A DNA stretch of 64,000 nucleotides, taken from assembly GCA_016711295.1 (NCBI GenBank), contig JADJTE010000004.1:155263-219262 (forward strand), read 5' to 3'. This document shows, piece by piece, positions 30,763 through 41,518 of this stretch; position 1 is the stretch's first letter; each line of letters opens with the position of its first letter. Below the pieces are notes generated by a model. That model was not told where the DNA came from. It did not search any database and saw nothing but the letters and a program-made list of their open reading frames with translations. Source of the DNA: Sphingobacteriales bacterium (GTDB lineage: Bacteria; Bacteroidota; Bacteroidia; Chitinophagales; UBA2359). Made by a program: the position numbers and the translations under genes.

Positions 30763-32005
30763 TTAGGCTTGCACCGCGCCGTTGATAATAACCGTTTCGA
30801 CCAAATTGGTGCCAAAGCTATATGGCAGATAAGCTAAGGAAGGTATGCGCTGGGTGATAAACACATTGGCGCGTTTGCCTACGGCAATAGTACCCAATTC
30901 TTCTTCTACATCCATGGCATAGGCGCTATTAAGCGTAGCTGCATTGACGGCTTCTTCGGGCAGCATTTTCATTTTGATACATGCCAAGGACAAGACAAAA
31001 GGCATATTGCCCGACGGCGACGAGCCCGGATTAGAGTCGGTGGCGAGGGCTACGGGCAAACCTGCCGATATCATGCGGCGAGCAGGCGCATAGGACAAGC
31101 CCAAGAAAAATGCAGTTGAAGGCAATACCGTAGGCATGGTTTCGCTGTTGAGCAAGGTATGGATTTCGGCATCGCTCACACATTCTAAATGGTCGACGGA
31201 TAAGGCGTTATAATGTACGCCTACCTGAACGCCGCCCGAATAATCGAGTTCGTTGGCGTGTATTTTGCCGCGCAAACCGTATTGCGCTCCTGCTTCTAAG
31301 ATACGCGCCGTTTCGTCGACCGTAAAAAAGCCGCGCTCGCAAAACACATCGATAAAATCGGCTAAACCCTCGTCGGCAATAGTGGGCAATAAGCGGTCGG
31401 TGAGCAGCGATATATAGCCGCTGCGATTGCTCTTATACTCGGCGGGTATGGCGTGCGCACCCAAAAAAGTAGATTTAATGGTGAGCGGCGATGCAGATTT
31501 GAGCTGCTTGATGACGCGCAACATCTTCAATTCGCCCTCGAACGATAAGCCGTAGCCGCTTTTGATTTCGACGGCACCCGTGCCAAATCGCATCATAGCT
31601 TGGAGCCTTTGCAGGGCTTTTTCGAACAAAATACTTTCGGGGGTCTGTTGTAGTAAGCGTGCCGAATTGAGAATACCGCCTCCTTTGGCAGATATTTGTT
31701 CGTAGCTCATGCCCCTGATGCGGTCGGTAAATTCGGCTTCGCGGCTGCCCGCATACACAATATGTGTGCGAATCGCACCAACAAGGCAATACCATTTTTC
31801 CGTGTGCCTCTATGACCTGTATGTCGGGCGTAGGAGTGGGGCATTGGGTCATGGTGCCAAAATCGGCAATTAAGCCATCTTTGATGAGCAAATAGGCTTC
31901 GGAAATGGTAGGTAGGTAAGCCATATCGGGCACTGCTACCAAGCGGCGTGGGTGCGCCTCAACTTGCGCTAATAGCGCGATATGTCGGATAAGGATAGTG
32001 GACAC
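30763..32005 (-). CDS. hutI: Imidazolonepropionase
   Basis: Metal-dependent amidohydrolase of histidine degradation, opening 4-imidazolone-5-propionate to N-formimino-L-glutamate. Signature blocks are CDSHTH (metal His pair, spanning a frame break near 31785), YAGSREAEFTDRIRGMSYEQI, AVEIKSGYGLSFEGE, STFLGAHAIP, HANELDYSGG, SVDHLECVSD, VALATDSNPGSSP and CIKMKMLPEEAVNAATLNSAYA. The likely start is GTG 32005 (MSTILIRHIALL); no suitable ATG lies upstream. A promoter box TACCTTTG lies on the minus strand at 32058-32065. No other hut gene is in the window. Confidence 0.9.
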
Positions 32006-32057
32006 GGTAAGAAAATGACAAGGGGTAAAGGGTGAAAAGGCGGGTACAAAAACACGA

Positions 32058-32065
32058 CAAAGGTA
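32058..32065 (-). promoter_or_regulatory. hutI -7 promoter box
   Basis: Minus strand TACCTTTG, about 52 bases upstream of the GTG start at 32005. Confidence 0.5.
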
Positions 32066-32141
32066 AGACAATTATCGGAAGTTATACCATCTAAGCACCG
32101 CCGATTTTCTGTGATTTGGCAGAATTCGCCCTTGCAATATA

Positions 32142-32175
32142 GTGGTCTGGTTTTCTAATTTTATACACTACATTT
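32142..32175. repeat. Fragment of the TAGTGGTCTG element
   Basis: TAGTGGTCTGGTTTTCTAA followed by TTTTATACACT resembles the left end of the 328-bp element at 14321-14648. The rest of that element is absent, so this is a remnant or truncated copy. Confidence 0.5.
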
Positions 32176-32218
32176 TATCTGCCCAACACTTAGAAATGAA
32201 TACGCGGCAGGCACAATA

Positions 32219-32250
32219 ATATAGCCCACGATTTAAATCGCGGGCTATAT
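32219..32250. terminator. Near-palindromic terminator hairpin
   Basis: ATATAGCCC...GGGCTATAT with a central CGATTTAAATCG; one mismatch in a 32-base near-perfect palindrome. It lies after the FadL-like gene (minus strand) and upstream of hutI, so probably terminates the former. Confidence 0.6.
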
Positions 32251-32301
32251 CACACCATCATGCCAATAGTTACCGAAAAGTTGCCATTTTTAGGCTTGGG
32301 C

Positions 32302-33766
32302 TTATAAGCGAAACCCGAGCGTAAATACGATATTGGTGGTGCGGCTGCTTAGGTTTACATCGGGTGCGTTGCCGTAGGGCGTATATCGATTTTTGCCCAT
32401 GCTTCGCACCAAGGCGAGGTCGGCAAAAATGTTTTCTTCGCGCACACCCAAGCCGCCGGTGATGCTACTTTGCGTAAAATCGGACAAGGAGGCATCTTTA
32501 TAAGGACTTGTACTGAGGCTATAACCTGCCCGGACGCGAAAAATTTTATAGGCATATTCGCCGCCCACGCGCAAAGTCGATACAGGTCTGAATTTTTGGC
32601 GAATGGCGGTATTCATCTGAATCCTAAATTCGTCGTTGCCATCGGTATTAAATTCGGTTTGGCTAAAATCTGTCCAAGCATAATCGAGGCTAATTATGCC
32701 CGATTGCCCAAATATCCACGATGCACCCGTGTTGATGCTCCAAGGCGTGGTGATGCGGTATTCGAATGCACCCGACGACGTATCTGCTAAGGGCAGCGAG
32801 GTAAATGATTTGAGTGTAGTAGAATAATTTTCTTCTATCGACATTAAAGTAGGCGTATGTATGGCAAAACCTACGCGCAAAGGCTCTGCGGGGCGATAAA
32901 TTAAGCCCAATTTGCCGTTGATACCCGCGCCTGTGGCTTTTAGTACATCTAATTGTTCGAGGCTATCAAAATTGTCGATGATGTCGGACGCATCGGTTTC
33001 GCTATACGTTTTTTCGCGCGTGTAGCGCACAAACGGAATGCCGATCGTAGCACCGAGATAGAGTTTATCGCGATAATTGCCTGCAAACGATATGCTGGCT
33101 TCGTCCATACCGCCTTTTTCGAACTGAAATTGCGACTGCAATACATTACCGCCCGGCGCGGCGGCGGTATAGTTCATACCCGTTGCATCGGGATTGATGA
33201 GGTAGACCCAATAAGCCAGACCCGCATCGAAGGGCATTTGTTCGCGTATTTTATCTTCGGGTACGCCAGCGGCAATTTGGGCATAATAATCAGTAATCGA
33301 ATTGTCGGTATTAAAACCTGCAAACGATTGTTGGCGGTTATAGTTGGCAAGGCGATTATAGCCCACCGAAAAACTGCTGCCGAACCAATCGCGGGTAGCT
33401 TTACGCTCGTCGCTTACGCTGCGGGCGGCTACATAACTGAAATGATTGAGGTGAAACGTATTGCGGGTGTCGAACAGAGTGCTATCTAAATAGGTGCTTT
33501 CGGTATTGCTAAATTGTAAACCAGCTTACGCTCACTTCGCCGCGCCGATAGAGGGCTAATCCCGCGGGGTTGGTAGAGGCTACTGAAAAATCGGCACCTA
33601 CGGTGCTAAACGCACCCGCCATACCCATGCTGCGAGCGGTGCCGCCAAAGCCCGTTTGGGCATACCGATAGGCATCGTCAGTAGATTGGGCTTGGGCTAC
33701 TTGCCAACAGCAAGCGAATGTTATTACAAGGGTGCAATAAATGTGATACAAGGGGGCTGTGTTCAT
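32302..33766 (-). CDS. OmpP1/FadL-family outer-membrane transporter
   Basis: Signal peptide MNTAPLYHIYCTLVITFACCWQVAQAQ, then DAYRYAQTGFGGTARSMGMAGAFSTVGADFSVASTNPAGLALYRRGE, the N-terminal hatch region of FadL/OmpP1 proteins. FSVGYNRLANYNRQQSF, LRVGFAIHTPTLMSIEENYSTTL, TPWSINTGASWIFGQSGIISLDYAW and a final aromatic NIVFTLGFRL indicate a beta-barrel. It probably imports hydrophobic compounds. One frame break near 33520 splits the gene after the hatch; repaired length is ~487 residues. Confidence 0.8.
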
Positions 33767-33953
33767 GGCTTAGGGAAATGAAGTTTAGGAAATGAGACGG
33801 GCAATAATGACAATAGCGCATTATACCATTGCTTTAGACATCGAATGAGCCAAAAGGTTTAATGCACAGATGCCATATATAGCCTTATTATCAAGGGCAT
33901 ATCGCATCAATTTTATTTGTAAATAAATGTTATATGTGATTTGTGACTATAAA

Positions 33954-33988
33954 AGAAAAACCCTGCCTCTCGCGAACGAAAAACAGGG
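33954..33988 (-). terminator. Possible terminator of the TPR gene
   Basis: On the minus strand CCCTG (33988-33984) pairs with CAGGG (33965-33961), followed by a T-run at 33960-33956. The stem is short, so confidence is modest. Confidence 0.4.
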
Positions 33989-34045
33989 CTATAAGCACAA
34001 ACTCTATGAAAAAAAACTACCTCTTTTGTTAGTGGTTTTGCCCAT

Positions 34046-34543
34046 TTAGTTGGGCAGGTGTGTTGATATGGGACATTCGGTTTCGTTGGCTAAATCGTGG
34101 TTGCCTTTGAGTTCGGCAGCTTTGTCGAAACATAATTCTGCGGCAGCAACATTGCTTTCTGCGAGATATGCGTTACCTAAATGTTCTTGTATCTGCCAAG
34201 AGTCGGGGTATATTTGTGTGGTCAATTGCAATACGGCGATACTTTCTGCGGTTTTACCAGCTAATATCAATTGTGTGCCTAATTCTGTCATAGCCTTTTC
34301 ATCAGCGCGGTATCGTTGGGGTTCGCTTCGCATCAGGTAAAACACGTCTATCATGCCTTCTATGCCGTCAGTGGCTAAGGAACTTGCCAAGTGGTCGGCG
34401 AGCGAGCTATCAGCGAGCTTGGCTTGGCGGACAGCGGCACGGTTGAGGTGTGCTAATTGTTCTTCTTCGCCCTGAGCGAATGATACAGTACTCAAAAATA
34501 CTAAAACGGCTAATGTAATGAGGCTACAAAATCGAGCTTCCAT
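34046..34543 (-). CDS. Secreted TPR-repeat protein
   Basis: 165 residues, intact. Signal peptide MEARFCSLITLAVLVFLSTVSFAQ, then an acidic helical region. A tetratricopeptide pair follows: LGTQLILAGKTAESIAVLQLTTQIYPDSWQIQEHLGNAYLAESNVAAAELCFDKAAEL. A conserved-looking end (CPISTHLPN) carries one Cys. TPRs mediate protein contacts; a periplasmic or surface role is likely, the partner unknown. It stands alone between the FadL-like gene and a repeat-rich gap. Confidence 0.7.
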   Translation of the reverse strand: MEARFCSLITLAVLVFLSTVSFAQGEEEQLAHLNRAAVRQAKLADSSLADHLASSLATDGIEGMIDVFYLMRSEPQRYRADEKAMTELGTQLILAGKTAESIAVLQLTTQIYPDSWQIQEHLGNAYLAESNVAAAELCFDKAAELKGNHDLANETECPISTHLPN

Positions 34544-34872
34544 AAAATAAAAATTTAGTGAAAAATGTTGTTTAAAAAACTGTTTATGAGTTATTTGTGA
34601 AATAAATGTTGTGGATAGAAGCGATGAGAAAGCAAATATTGTATCTACTTAATAAACGCATATATAGGGTCTTGAGTTCGGCGAGTCTATTTTTATTCGC
34701 TAAAAATGATTGCCCTTTTTGACACTAACAGTACCTTGTGTTGCAAAGTAGTGTGGATAGCATAATAACGCAATTCTAAGACCTAAAGTTCGCGAGGTGG
34801 GCATTTTTTTTAAAAAAAATGTGTGGAGTGCTATTTTTATCGTTGGCGCGGTTATTTTTTGGGTTTTAGTGC

Positions 34873-35079
34873 TGGTCTGTATTTTCAATTTCGGTAATAA
34901 GTTTTGGTAAATGCTGCTTTGTAGCAAGGTTGGGAGCGAGGTGTTCCCGTTAATTTTGAGCATTAATTTTGTCTGCTGTGTATCCATTTCCAAGCGTTAG
35001 GACTTAGGAAATAGCGTTAGATAATTGAGATATTAGTTCAAGAACTCTCCCTAACCCCCTCAAAGAGGGGGAATTTATA
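34873..35079. repeat. Dispersed repeat: 57-bp unit plus inverted ~120-bp segment
   Basis: 34873-34929 repeats the GTCTGTATTTT...GTAGCAAGG unit of 14651. About 34960-35078 is the reverse complement of about 14510-14625 (CTAACGCTATTTCCTAAGT and CTCTTTGAGGGGG regions). It is an older element, later hit by a MITE at 35088. Confidence 0.65.
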
Positions 35080-35087
35080 CAAGAAAA

Positions 35088-35208
35088 GTAACTATTTAGC
35101 CTTGTAAGGGAAATAGCCATTTCTAATCGAATATGCAGCGATGTCAGGCATTATTAGATAAATATTGCTCATTACCCCATACCCAAAACCCTATACCCTA
35201 AATATTAC
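35088..35208. mobile_element. Short-class MITE (121 bp), 8-bp target duplication CAAGAAAA
   Basis: Left end GTAACTATTTAG; right end CTAAATATTAC has lost one base. It is flanked by CAAGAAAA at 35080-35087 and 35209-35216. It is nested inside the older dispersed repeat, which continues on both sides. Confidence 0.88.
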
Positions 35209-35249
35209 CAAGAAAATAAAGACAGCACCCCGTAGGGGCGATATCCTAA

Positions 35250-35306
35250 TGGTCTGTATTTTCAATTTCGGTAACAAATTTTGGTAAATGCTGCTTTGTA
35301 GCAAGG
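35250..35306. repeat. Third copy of the 57-bp GTCTGTATTTT unit
   Basis: Matches 14651-14707 and 34873-34929. It is preceded by CACCCCGTAGGGGCGATAT as at 14818. The remaining ~420 bases to rodA are AT-rich with no recognised gene. Confidence 0.6.
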
Positions 35307-35706
35307 TCGCGAGCGAGATGTTCGCATTATTTTTTTACTCCAAACAAGAAAATCAAATCAGTAGGTTTGGGCTATGATTTACCCGTAGAATGAGTATTTA
35401 AAAAACATTCGCTAAAAGCGATTTTTATGCAAATGACTGATTTACAGTCGTTTATATATAGTTTATGGTTTTTTCGCACTGCAAAGGTACGGCTTTTTCG
35501 CTAAAAAAAGATATTTTTTAGCGTAATTTTTTTTCTATATTTGAGTAACTTGTCTACTCAAAATCTTTAAAACCCTTAGCGAGGTCAAAGGCTGAATATG
35601 AACTTTGGAGCAAATTTAGTTTCTGTATACTACTGCTAAATATGCTCTTATTAGCTGCTTTGTGCAATTAATACGGCTAATCATCGAAAATGTGACCTAC
35701 AAACCC

Positions 35707-35714
35707 TAATTTTG
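35707..35714 (+). promoter_or_regulatory. -7 box of the rodA operon
   Basis: TAATTTTG, matching TAnnTTTG, 18 bases before ATG 35733, implying a very short leader. No good TTTG box is found upstream. Confidence 0.45.
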
Positions 35715-35732
35715 CACCCCAATATCCGTTTT

Positions 35733-37130
35733 ATGAATAGCAAGCAAACAACGGGCGTAGATTGGTTATTGATACTCACCTATGTCTGTTTAATCGTCGT
35801 CGGTTTGCTGGCGGTCTATACTGCCGATTATGACGATGCCCACACCGCCTTATTCGATATGAGCCGAAGCTACGGCAGGCAGGCAATTTGGATGGGCGTG
35901 TCGCTGTTTATTGCTTTTGTAGTGCTTATGGTCGACTCGCGCCTTTTTACTAGCTCGGCTTACGTGCTATATGCCCTTTCCTTGCTATTATTGATATTGG
36001 TATTGGTAGCAGGCGCGGACATATCGGGGTCTAAATCGTGGATAGAAACGGGGTTTTTCAATATACAGCCTTCCGAAATAGCCAAATTTGCCACTTGTTT
36101 AGCCTTAGCCAAACATTTGGCAGGAGTTAGCAGCACCATCAGCACCGAGCGCGAGCATATCGTTACGTTTGGCATTATCATTATTCCCATCTTGCTAACC
36201 CTTATGCAGGGCGATGCGGGTTCGGCTTTGGTGTTCTTTTCGCTCATATTGGTCTTGTACCGCGAGGGGCTTTCGGGTATGTTTTTGGTGTTGGGAGCTA
36301 TCTGTACTGCCTTATTCCTATTAGCATTGCTATTGCCCTATACCGTTTTGGGTGCGGCAATAGGCGTGATTTTGTTGGGCGTATTGCTGTGGCGCGAAGG
36401 TAGGGCAATGATGTCCTCTAATATATGGATATATATAGGCGTGGTGGGTTTGGCACTGCTTGTGTCCTATTATTTGGGAGCTGCTTGGCTGCTGCCCCTC
36501 AGCGTAGTGGGGACGGGCGTGGTCGTTATATTGTATTTCAATAGCAAGCGACTGATATTTGGCTTGCTGAGTTTGTTTATGCTCTGCTCTGCCTATATTA
36601 GTAGTGTAGATTTTGCATTTAATCACTTTTTAAAGCCTCACCAAAAAAACCGTATTGGGGTCATTTTGGGTTTGGTCGAGGACAAACAAGGCGTTGGTTA
36701 CAACCTCAATCAATCGAAAATAGCTATTGGGTCGGGCGGCTTTTGGGGCAAAGGCTTCTTACAAGGCACTCAAAATAAAGGCAATTTTGTACCCGAATTG
36801 CGCACCGATTTTATTTTTTGCACCATCGGCGAGGAGTTTGGCTTTTTGGGCAGCCTCCTTATTGTGGGCTTATACGTATTGTTATTGACGCGCATTGTGC
36901 AGGTAGCCGAGCGGCAACTCTCGCCTCTGTCGCGGGTATATGGCTATGGCGTGGCGGCGATATTGTTTTTCCACTTCGCCATTAATATAGGTATGACCAT
37001 CGGCTTAGTGCCCATTATCGGTATTCCATTGCCATTTTTGAGCTATGGAGGGTCGGCTCTTATTAGCTTTACGATACTGCTATTTGTGTTTATCAAGTTA
37101 GATTCTGAACGTTCTAGTTTTTTGCGATGA
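35733..37130 (+). CDS. rodA: Rod-shape peptidoglycan polymerase RodA
   Basis: 465 residues from ATG 35733, intact. SEDS-family integral membrane protein with about ten hydrophobic helices. Family marks are GSKSWIETGFFNIQPSEIAKFA, LMQGDAGSALVF, HQKNRIGVILGL, GSGGFWGKGFLQGTQNKGNFVPELRTDFIFCTIGEEFGFLG and the C-terminal IPLPFLSYGGS. With its partner PBP2 it polymerises lipid II into lateral-wall glycan. The family usually has ~370-420 residues; extra helices in the middle lengthen this one. Its TGA overlaps the coaX ATG (ATGA), so the two are translationally coupled. mreBCD/pbp2 are not in the window. Confidence 0.9.
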   Translation: MNSKQTTGVDWLLILTYVCLIVVGLLAVYTADYDDAHTALFDMSRSYGRQAIWMGVSLFIAFVVLMVDSRLFTSSAYVLYALSLLLLILVLVAGADISGSKSWIETGFFNIQPSEIAKFATCLALAKHLAGVSSTISTEREHIVTFGIIIIPILLTLMQGDAGSALVFFSLILVLYREGLSGMFLVLGAICTALFLLALLLPYTVLGAAIGVILLGVLLWREGRAMMSSNIWIYIGVVGLALLVSYYLGAAWLLPLSVVGTGVVVILYFNSKRLIFGLLSLFMLCSAYISSVDFAFNHFLKPHQKNRIGVILGLVEDKQGVGYNLNQSKIAIGSGGFWGKGFLQGTQNKGNFVPELRTDFIFCTIGEEFGFLGSLLIVGLYVLLLTRIVQVAERQLSPLSRVYGYGVAAILFFHFAINIGMTIGLVPIIGIPLPFLSYGGSALISFTILLFVFIKLDSERSSFLR

Positions 37131-37917
37131 GTAGTATATTGTGCTTAGACATCGGCAATACGCGCATCAAAGCGGGTATTTTTTCTCGCCAACAGAGCCC
37201 CCAACCCAAGGAATCGCTCTTGCATACCACTATTTTTGAAGCGAGCGAAGCCCATAATGCCCTGCGCCAACTTGTAAGCCACTACGCCCCACAAGCAGCT
37301 ATTTATGCCGATGTAACCCAAAACAAAATCTTACCCGATTATATCTACCGAGAATTACAACTGCCTACGCTTGCTCTCGACCATAATACGCCATTACCTT
37401 TTACTAACTGCTACGAAACGCCGCATACCTTTGGGGCAAAGACCGCTTGGCAGCCATAGCAGGGGCACACTATTTCTACCCACGCCGCAACGTACTGGTC
37501 ATTGATGCGGGTACGTGTATCAAGTACGATTTTATAGACCAAAACGCCAATTATCGCGGCGGAGCCATAGCTACGGGTATCCGAATGCAGTTTGCGGCAT
37601 TACACCATTTTACCCAAGCCCTACCCTTAATAAACTACGACATCACCCAAACACTGCCCGTATCTGTGCCCCTCGTAGGCGGCAATACCACCAACGCGCT
37701 ATTGAGCGGCGTACTGCACCAAACCGCTGCTGCCTGCAATGGTATAGTAGCCCAATACCAACAACAATACCCCCAATTGCTCACCCTCGTCACGGGAGGC
37801 GACGCTCCTTTTTTACAACAAACACTTAGTTATCCATCTTCTTATATCTCGTATTTAATATTATATGGCTTATACCACATCTACGGCTATGCTACTCAAT
37901 CAGCCATTGAACACTAA
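37127..37917 (+). CDS. coaX: Type III pantothenate kinase
   Basis: First step of coenzyme A synthesis, ATP-dependent phosphorylation of pantothenate. ILCLDIGNTRIKAGIF is the phosphate-binding DxGNT motif, TFG...DRLAAIAGAHY the substrate loop, VIDAGTCIKYDF the catalytic DxGT, and YRGGAIATGIRMQFAALHHFTQALP the C-terminal block, ending GGDAPFLQQ. The reading frame changes near 37433 (a G-run in TTTGGGGCAAAG); both halves align to one ~262-residue enzyme. It starts within the rodA stop codon, and the outer-membrane protein gene follows, a common gene order in Bacteroidota. Confidence 0.9.
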
Positions 37918-38005
37918 CTCCTTATCCACCAACAAAATGCCAACTATATTTGCGCCTACAATTGCCCAATCGCCGCCCACCACAAAACAAATAAACCCTT
38001 TCTCG

Positions 38006-39282
38006 ATGAGGCAGTTTTGGGGCTTATTTGTTCTTTTGCTCGGCACCTTGCACGTATCGGCGCAAATCAGCCAAGTCAATACGCCTTATTCAAAGATAGG
38101 TATTGGCACGCTCTTCCCTACCCAATTTGCCGCCAACAAAGCGATGGGAGGCATTACAGCAGCCTACCATTCGCCTACTAATATCAACTACGATAATCCC
38201 GCATCGTATGCCCGAATCAAACTGACCACCTTTGAAACTGCCTTGCAATTCAACGGTTCATGGTTGGCTGAAAATACCCTCAAAAGCCGTAGCGCGACCG
38301 GAGCTTTGGGTTATTTGGCATCTTTCGCATTTCCTGCTGCCAAGTTCTGGACAATGAGTTCGGCTTGATTCCACAGCAGCCGCCACTACGACATCAAAAA
38401 GGCGGAGGTCGTAGGTGGCAGCGACGAGCCCATAGACACGATACAGCACCGGTTTTTGGGAAACGGACAATTATACCAAGCATACTTGGGCAATGGTTTT
38501 AGGATTAAAAACCTATATATAGGGGCTAATGTGGGCTACCTGTTCGGCACAATCAATCGCGAGGTACGCTCTTATTTTCCTAATGTTATTATGCCTACGG
38601 CAACCAACGCATTGCTGCCTTGCAGTCGCGTGGTTGGCTCTATAATTTTGGACTGCAATACGACCTCAAACTGCCCAAAGACCAATTGCTGACTATAGGC
38701 GTATCGGGTAATCCTGCTATATCGGTCAATGCCGTTGAGAATGATTTGGTGCGCCGCGTGACGGTATATAGCAACGAGAGCGTAGGTGTCATTGATACCG
38801 TGGCACAGACCATAGGGCAATCTGCCAAAGTGGTATTGCCGCCCAAAATCGGGATAGGGCTGTCCTATTCGCGACCTGGCTCGCTCTTGATTGGCTTAGA
38901 TGCCACCTACGAACAATGGGAAGATTTTCGCTATTTGGGCAGTGCTGACGACCTCCTCGCCAACGACCTACGCCTATCGCTGGGGGTCGAAATAGTGCCC
39001 GACCCGCGCACCCTGACCAAATATTGGCGGGCAGCCTCTTATAGGTTTGGAATACGCTACCACACAGGCAACCTGCGCTTTGGCGAACAACGCTTGCCGA
39101 GCTATGCCGTTACTGCGGGTATAGGTTTGCCTATTCGCAAGGCAAGTTCGCGCATTAATCTATCGTTTGAAGCAGGGCAAACAGGTAGGGTAGCCGAAAA
39201 TATCGTGCGCGAAACCTTCGTTATCGGTACAGTAGGCTTTTCGCTCACTGACCGGTGGTTTATTAAACCCAAATTTGATTAG
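38006..39282 (+). CDS. Outer-membrane beta-barrel protein downstream of coaX (FadL/OmpP1-like)
   Basis: ATG 38006 gives a clean signal peptide MRQFWGLFVLLLGTLHVSAQ; earlier in-frame ATGs overlap coaX. Mature N-terminus ISQVNTPYSKIGIGTLFPTQFAANKAMGGITAAYHSPTNINYDNPASYA, then barrel-like strands (YLGNGFRIKNLYIGANVGYLFG, LSYSRPGSLLIGLDATYEQW, YRFGIRYHTGNLRFGEQRLPSYAVTAGIGLP) and a terminal SLTDRWFIKPKFD. Frame changes occur near 38340-38370 and near 38600. Genes of this type commonly follow coaX in Bacteroidota and may assist outer-membrane biogenesis or transport of hydrophobic molecules; the function is unproven. Confidence 0.7.
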
Positions 39283-39393
39283 GATAAATCAAATGCCCAC
39301 GAAAATATTTCTAAAAGGATAAGAAAAGTCGTATTTTTTGTTGCATATTTGCCCATCCAATAATTCATATTCCTGTTCATTCCTTTTATCAGC

Positions 39394-41463
39394 ATGAAAC
39401 GTTTTATCCAATGCCGCCTATTATATGTCGTCTGCTGCATTTTAGGCGCAACAATTTGCCCTCTATGGGCTATTGATTGCCCCGTGAACGGCGTAAGCAC
39501 TACCCCCGAAACTTGCGCGGGCGACCACGACGGAACAGCTACCATTTCGGTGGCAGGCAACGCTGCCAATTATACTTATACATGGCTGCCTAATGTGAGC
39601 AATACTACCACAGCAAACAATTTGGCACCAGGTGCATACAGCGTCACGGTCAGTGGCTCGCTGTCGGGGTCGGGCACAAGTACGACCACTTTGTTTTCGG
39701 ACAATTTCAACAGCGGTGCTGATAATTGGGTCGTCAATGCAACGGGTGCGGGGCTTAACCGCTGGTTTGTCGATGCCGACTATACGGGAGGTTCGTGCAA
39801 TTTTTTGGGCGAACCCCTATTTAGTGTACCCGACGTAGCTGCCCAGCCTGCTGCTATAACGGGTTCGCCGTATAGTACTTATTTGCATATACGCGCTACC
39901 AGTACGGCAGGCGGCCTTTGCAACCCACCTTGGCCCCCGCTGAATGCTAGTTATGACGGCGGAAAAACCACCACTAACCGATGCACCGAAATGGCTTTGC
40001 CCATCTCGACATTGGGACAAACAGGTGTATCGCTGCGGTTTTATTGGCTTTGCGGTGGTAGCACCAACTCTTATGGCTACGTGCAGTACCAAACCAGCGG
40101 TGCTTGGCAAACCGTAGGCAACTACTTGTATGGCGAAGATGCTTGGCAAACCGCCAATATCGCCAATGCTGCATTTGACAACCAAAGCAGCCTGAAATAT
40201 CGCTTTTGTTGGAACAATAATAGTACAGGTGTCGACCCCGCTATTGCAATTGATGACGTAAGCATTACCGCCACCTCGGCAAGTGCGCCTTGTAGTTCGG
40301 TACTCAATTTTTCAATAGCAGCAGGCACTGCACCCGACGCTTCATTTAACGATTTAGCCGACAGCTACTGCCAAGGGAACGCACCCGTAATCCTTACTCC
40401 TACGGTCGCAGGCGGCACATTTTCGGGCGAAAGCGTATCCAATAACACTTTCAATCCGCGCTTTGTCACAACCGTGAACACACCCATTCCCATTACTTAT
40501 ACCCTTACACAAAACGGTTGTACCGCCTCTGTTACGCAAAATGTGACCGTCATTCCGCAACCCAATGCCAGTTTTACGCCCCAACTCAACGCGACCTATT
40601 ATCCCAGCGACCCGCCAATAGTGCTTACGCCTGTGGTGGCGGGCGGCACATGGTCGGGCGACTGCTTGGCGAGCAACGTTTTTATACCATCTGTCGCAAC
40701 GCTCAATGTGCCCTGTAATATCACCTATACCCTAACCCAAAATGGTTGTACGTCTATGGCAGCGCAGGGCGTTACAGTTATTTCGCCGCCTATTACTGCC
40801 AAAATAAAGGTATTGCTACAAGGAGCATATAGCGGCGGCAATACGATGCGCACCGACCTGCAAAGCAATAATCTACTGCCCTTAGCACAACCCTACAATT
40901 CTGCGCCATTCAACTATAACGGTACAGAAGCAGTAGCTTCGGCTTCGGCTTTCCCATCTAATACCTGCGATTGGGTATTGGTCGAAATACGCGATGCTGC
41001 CAATCCCGCTACGCTATACGACCGCAAGGCTGCCCTACTGCTCGCCGACGGAACGATAGTAAATACCGATGGTACGGCGGGAGTAAACGTCAATGTGTCG
41101 AGTGGCAACTACTACATAGCTGTGCGCCACCGCAACCACTTGGCGGCGATGAGTGCCGCTACTATTGCCCTACCTAACGCCATAGCCTATGATTTTACAA
41201 CGGCTGCTACCCAAACCTTTGGTACAGAACAAGCCGTCGCTGTATCGCCTACGCATTGGGCTATGCGCTGCGGCGATGCCCAAGCTAATGGCACTATCAC
41301 ATTTGCCGATTATAATGCATATATCGCACAGGTTGGTTCGGGCAATACCAATAATGGCTATTTTGCCGCCGATATTGATTTGGACGGCGACGTTAGCCCC
41401 GCCGATTTTGACCTATATCGCCCCAATGCCCGAATGATAGGTATCGCGCCCTTGCGGTATTAA
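39394..41463 (+). CDS. Secreted multidomain protein with SprB-like repeat, Ig-like modules and dockerin-like end
   Basis: 689 residues, intact. Signal peptide MKRFIQCRLLYVVCCILGATICPLWA. A SprB-like repeat follows (VSTTPETCAGDHDGTATISV...YTYTWLPNVSNTTTANNLAPGAYSVTV), then a jelly-roll-like region (DNFNSGADNWVVNATG ... AIDDVSITA), two Ig-like units (VILTPTVAGGTFSGE, VLTPVVAGGTWSGD) and the common Bacteroidota module KVLLQGAYSGG...DWVLVEIRDAANPATLYDRKAALLLADG. The end, CGDAQANGTITFADYN...DIDLDGDVSPADFDLY, has two EF-hand-like calcium loops as in type I dockerins. Surface or extracellular adhesion is likely. No canonical T9SS sorting domain is seen. Confidence 0.75.
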   Translation: MKRFIQCRLLYVVCCILGATICPLWAIDCPVNGVSTTPETCAGDHDGTATISVAGNAANYTYTWLPNVSNTTTANNLAPGAYSVTVSGSLSGSGTSTTTLFSDNFNSGADNWVVNATGAGLNRWFVDADYTGGSCNFLGEPLFSVPDVAAQPAAITGSPYSTYLHIRATSTAGGLCNPPWPPLNASYDGGKTTTNRCTEMALPISTLGQTGVSLRFYWLCGGSTNSYGYVQYQTSGAWQTVGNYLYGEDAWQTANIANAAFDNQSSLKYRFCWNNNSTGVDPAIAIDDVSITATSASAPCSSVLNFSIAAGTAPDASFNDLADSYCQGNAPVILTPTVAGGTFSGESVSNNTFNPRFVTTVNTPIPITYTLTQNGCTASVTQNVTVIPQPNASFTPQLNATYYPSDPPIVLTPVVAGGTWSGDCLASNVFIPSVATLNVPCNITYTLTQNGCTSMAAQGVTVISPPITAKIKVLLQGAYSGGNTMRTDLQSNNLLPLAQPYNSAPFNYNGTEAVASASAFPSNTCDWVLVEIRDAANPATLYDRKAALLLADGTIVNTDGTAGVNVNVSSGNYYIAVRHRNHLAAMSAATIALPNAIAYDFTTAATQTFGTEQAVAVSPTHWAMRCGDAQANGTITFADYNAYIAQVGSGNTNNGYFAADIDLDGDVSPADFDLYRPNARMIGIAPLRY

Positions 41464-41518
41464 GGTGGTATTCGGAGGGGCTATTGCACTTGAATATTAG
41501 GTATAGTGGGCGCAACAT

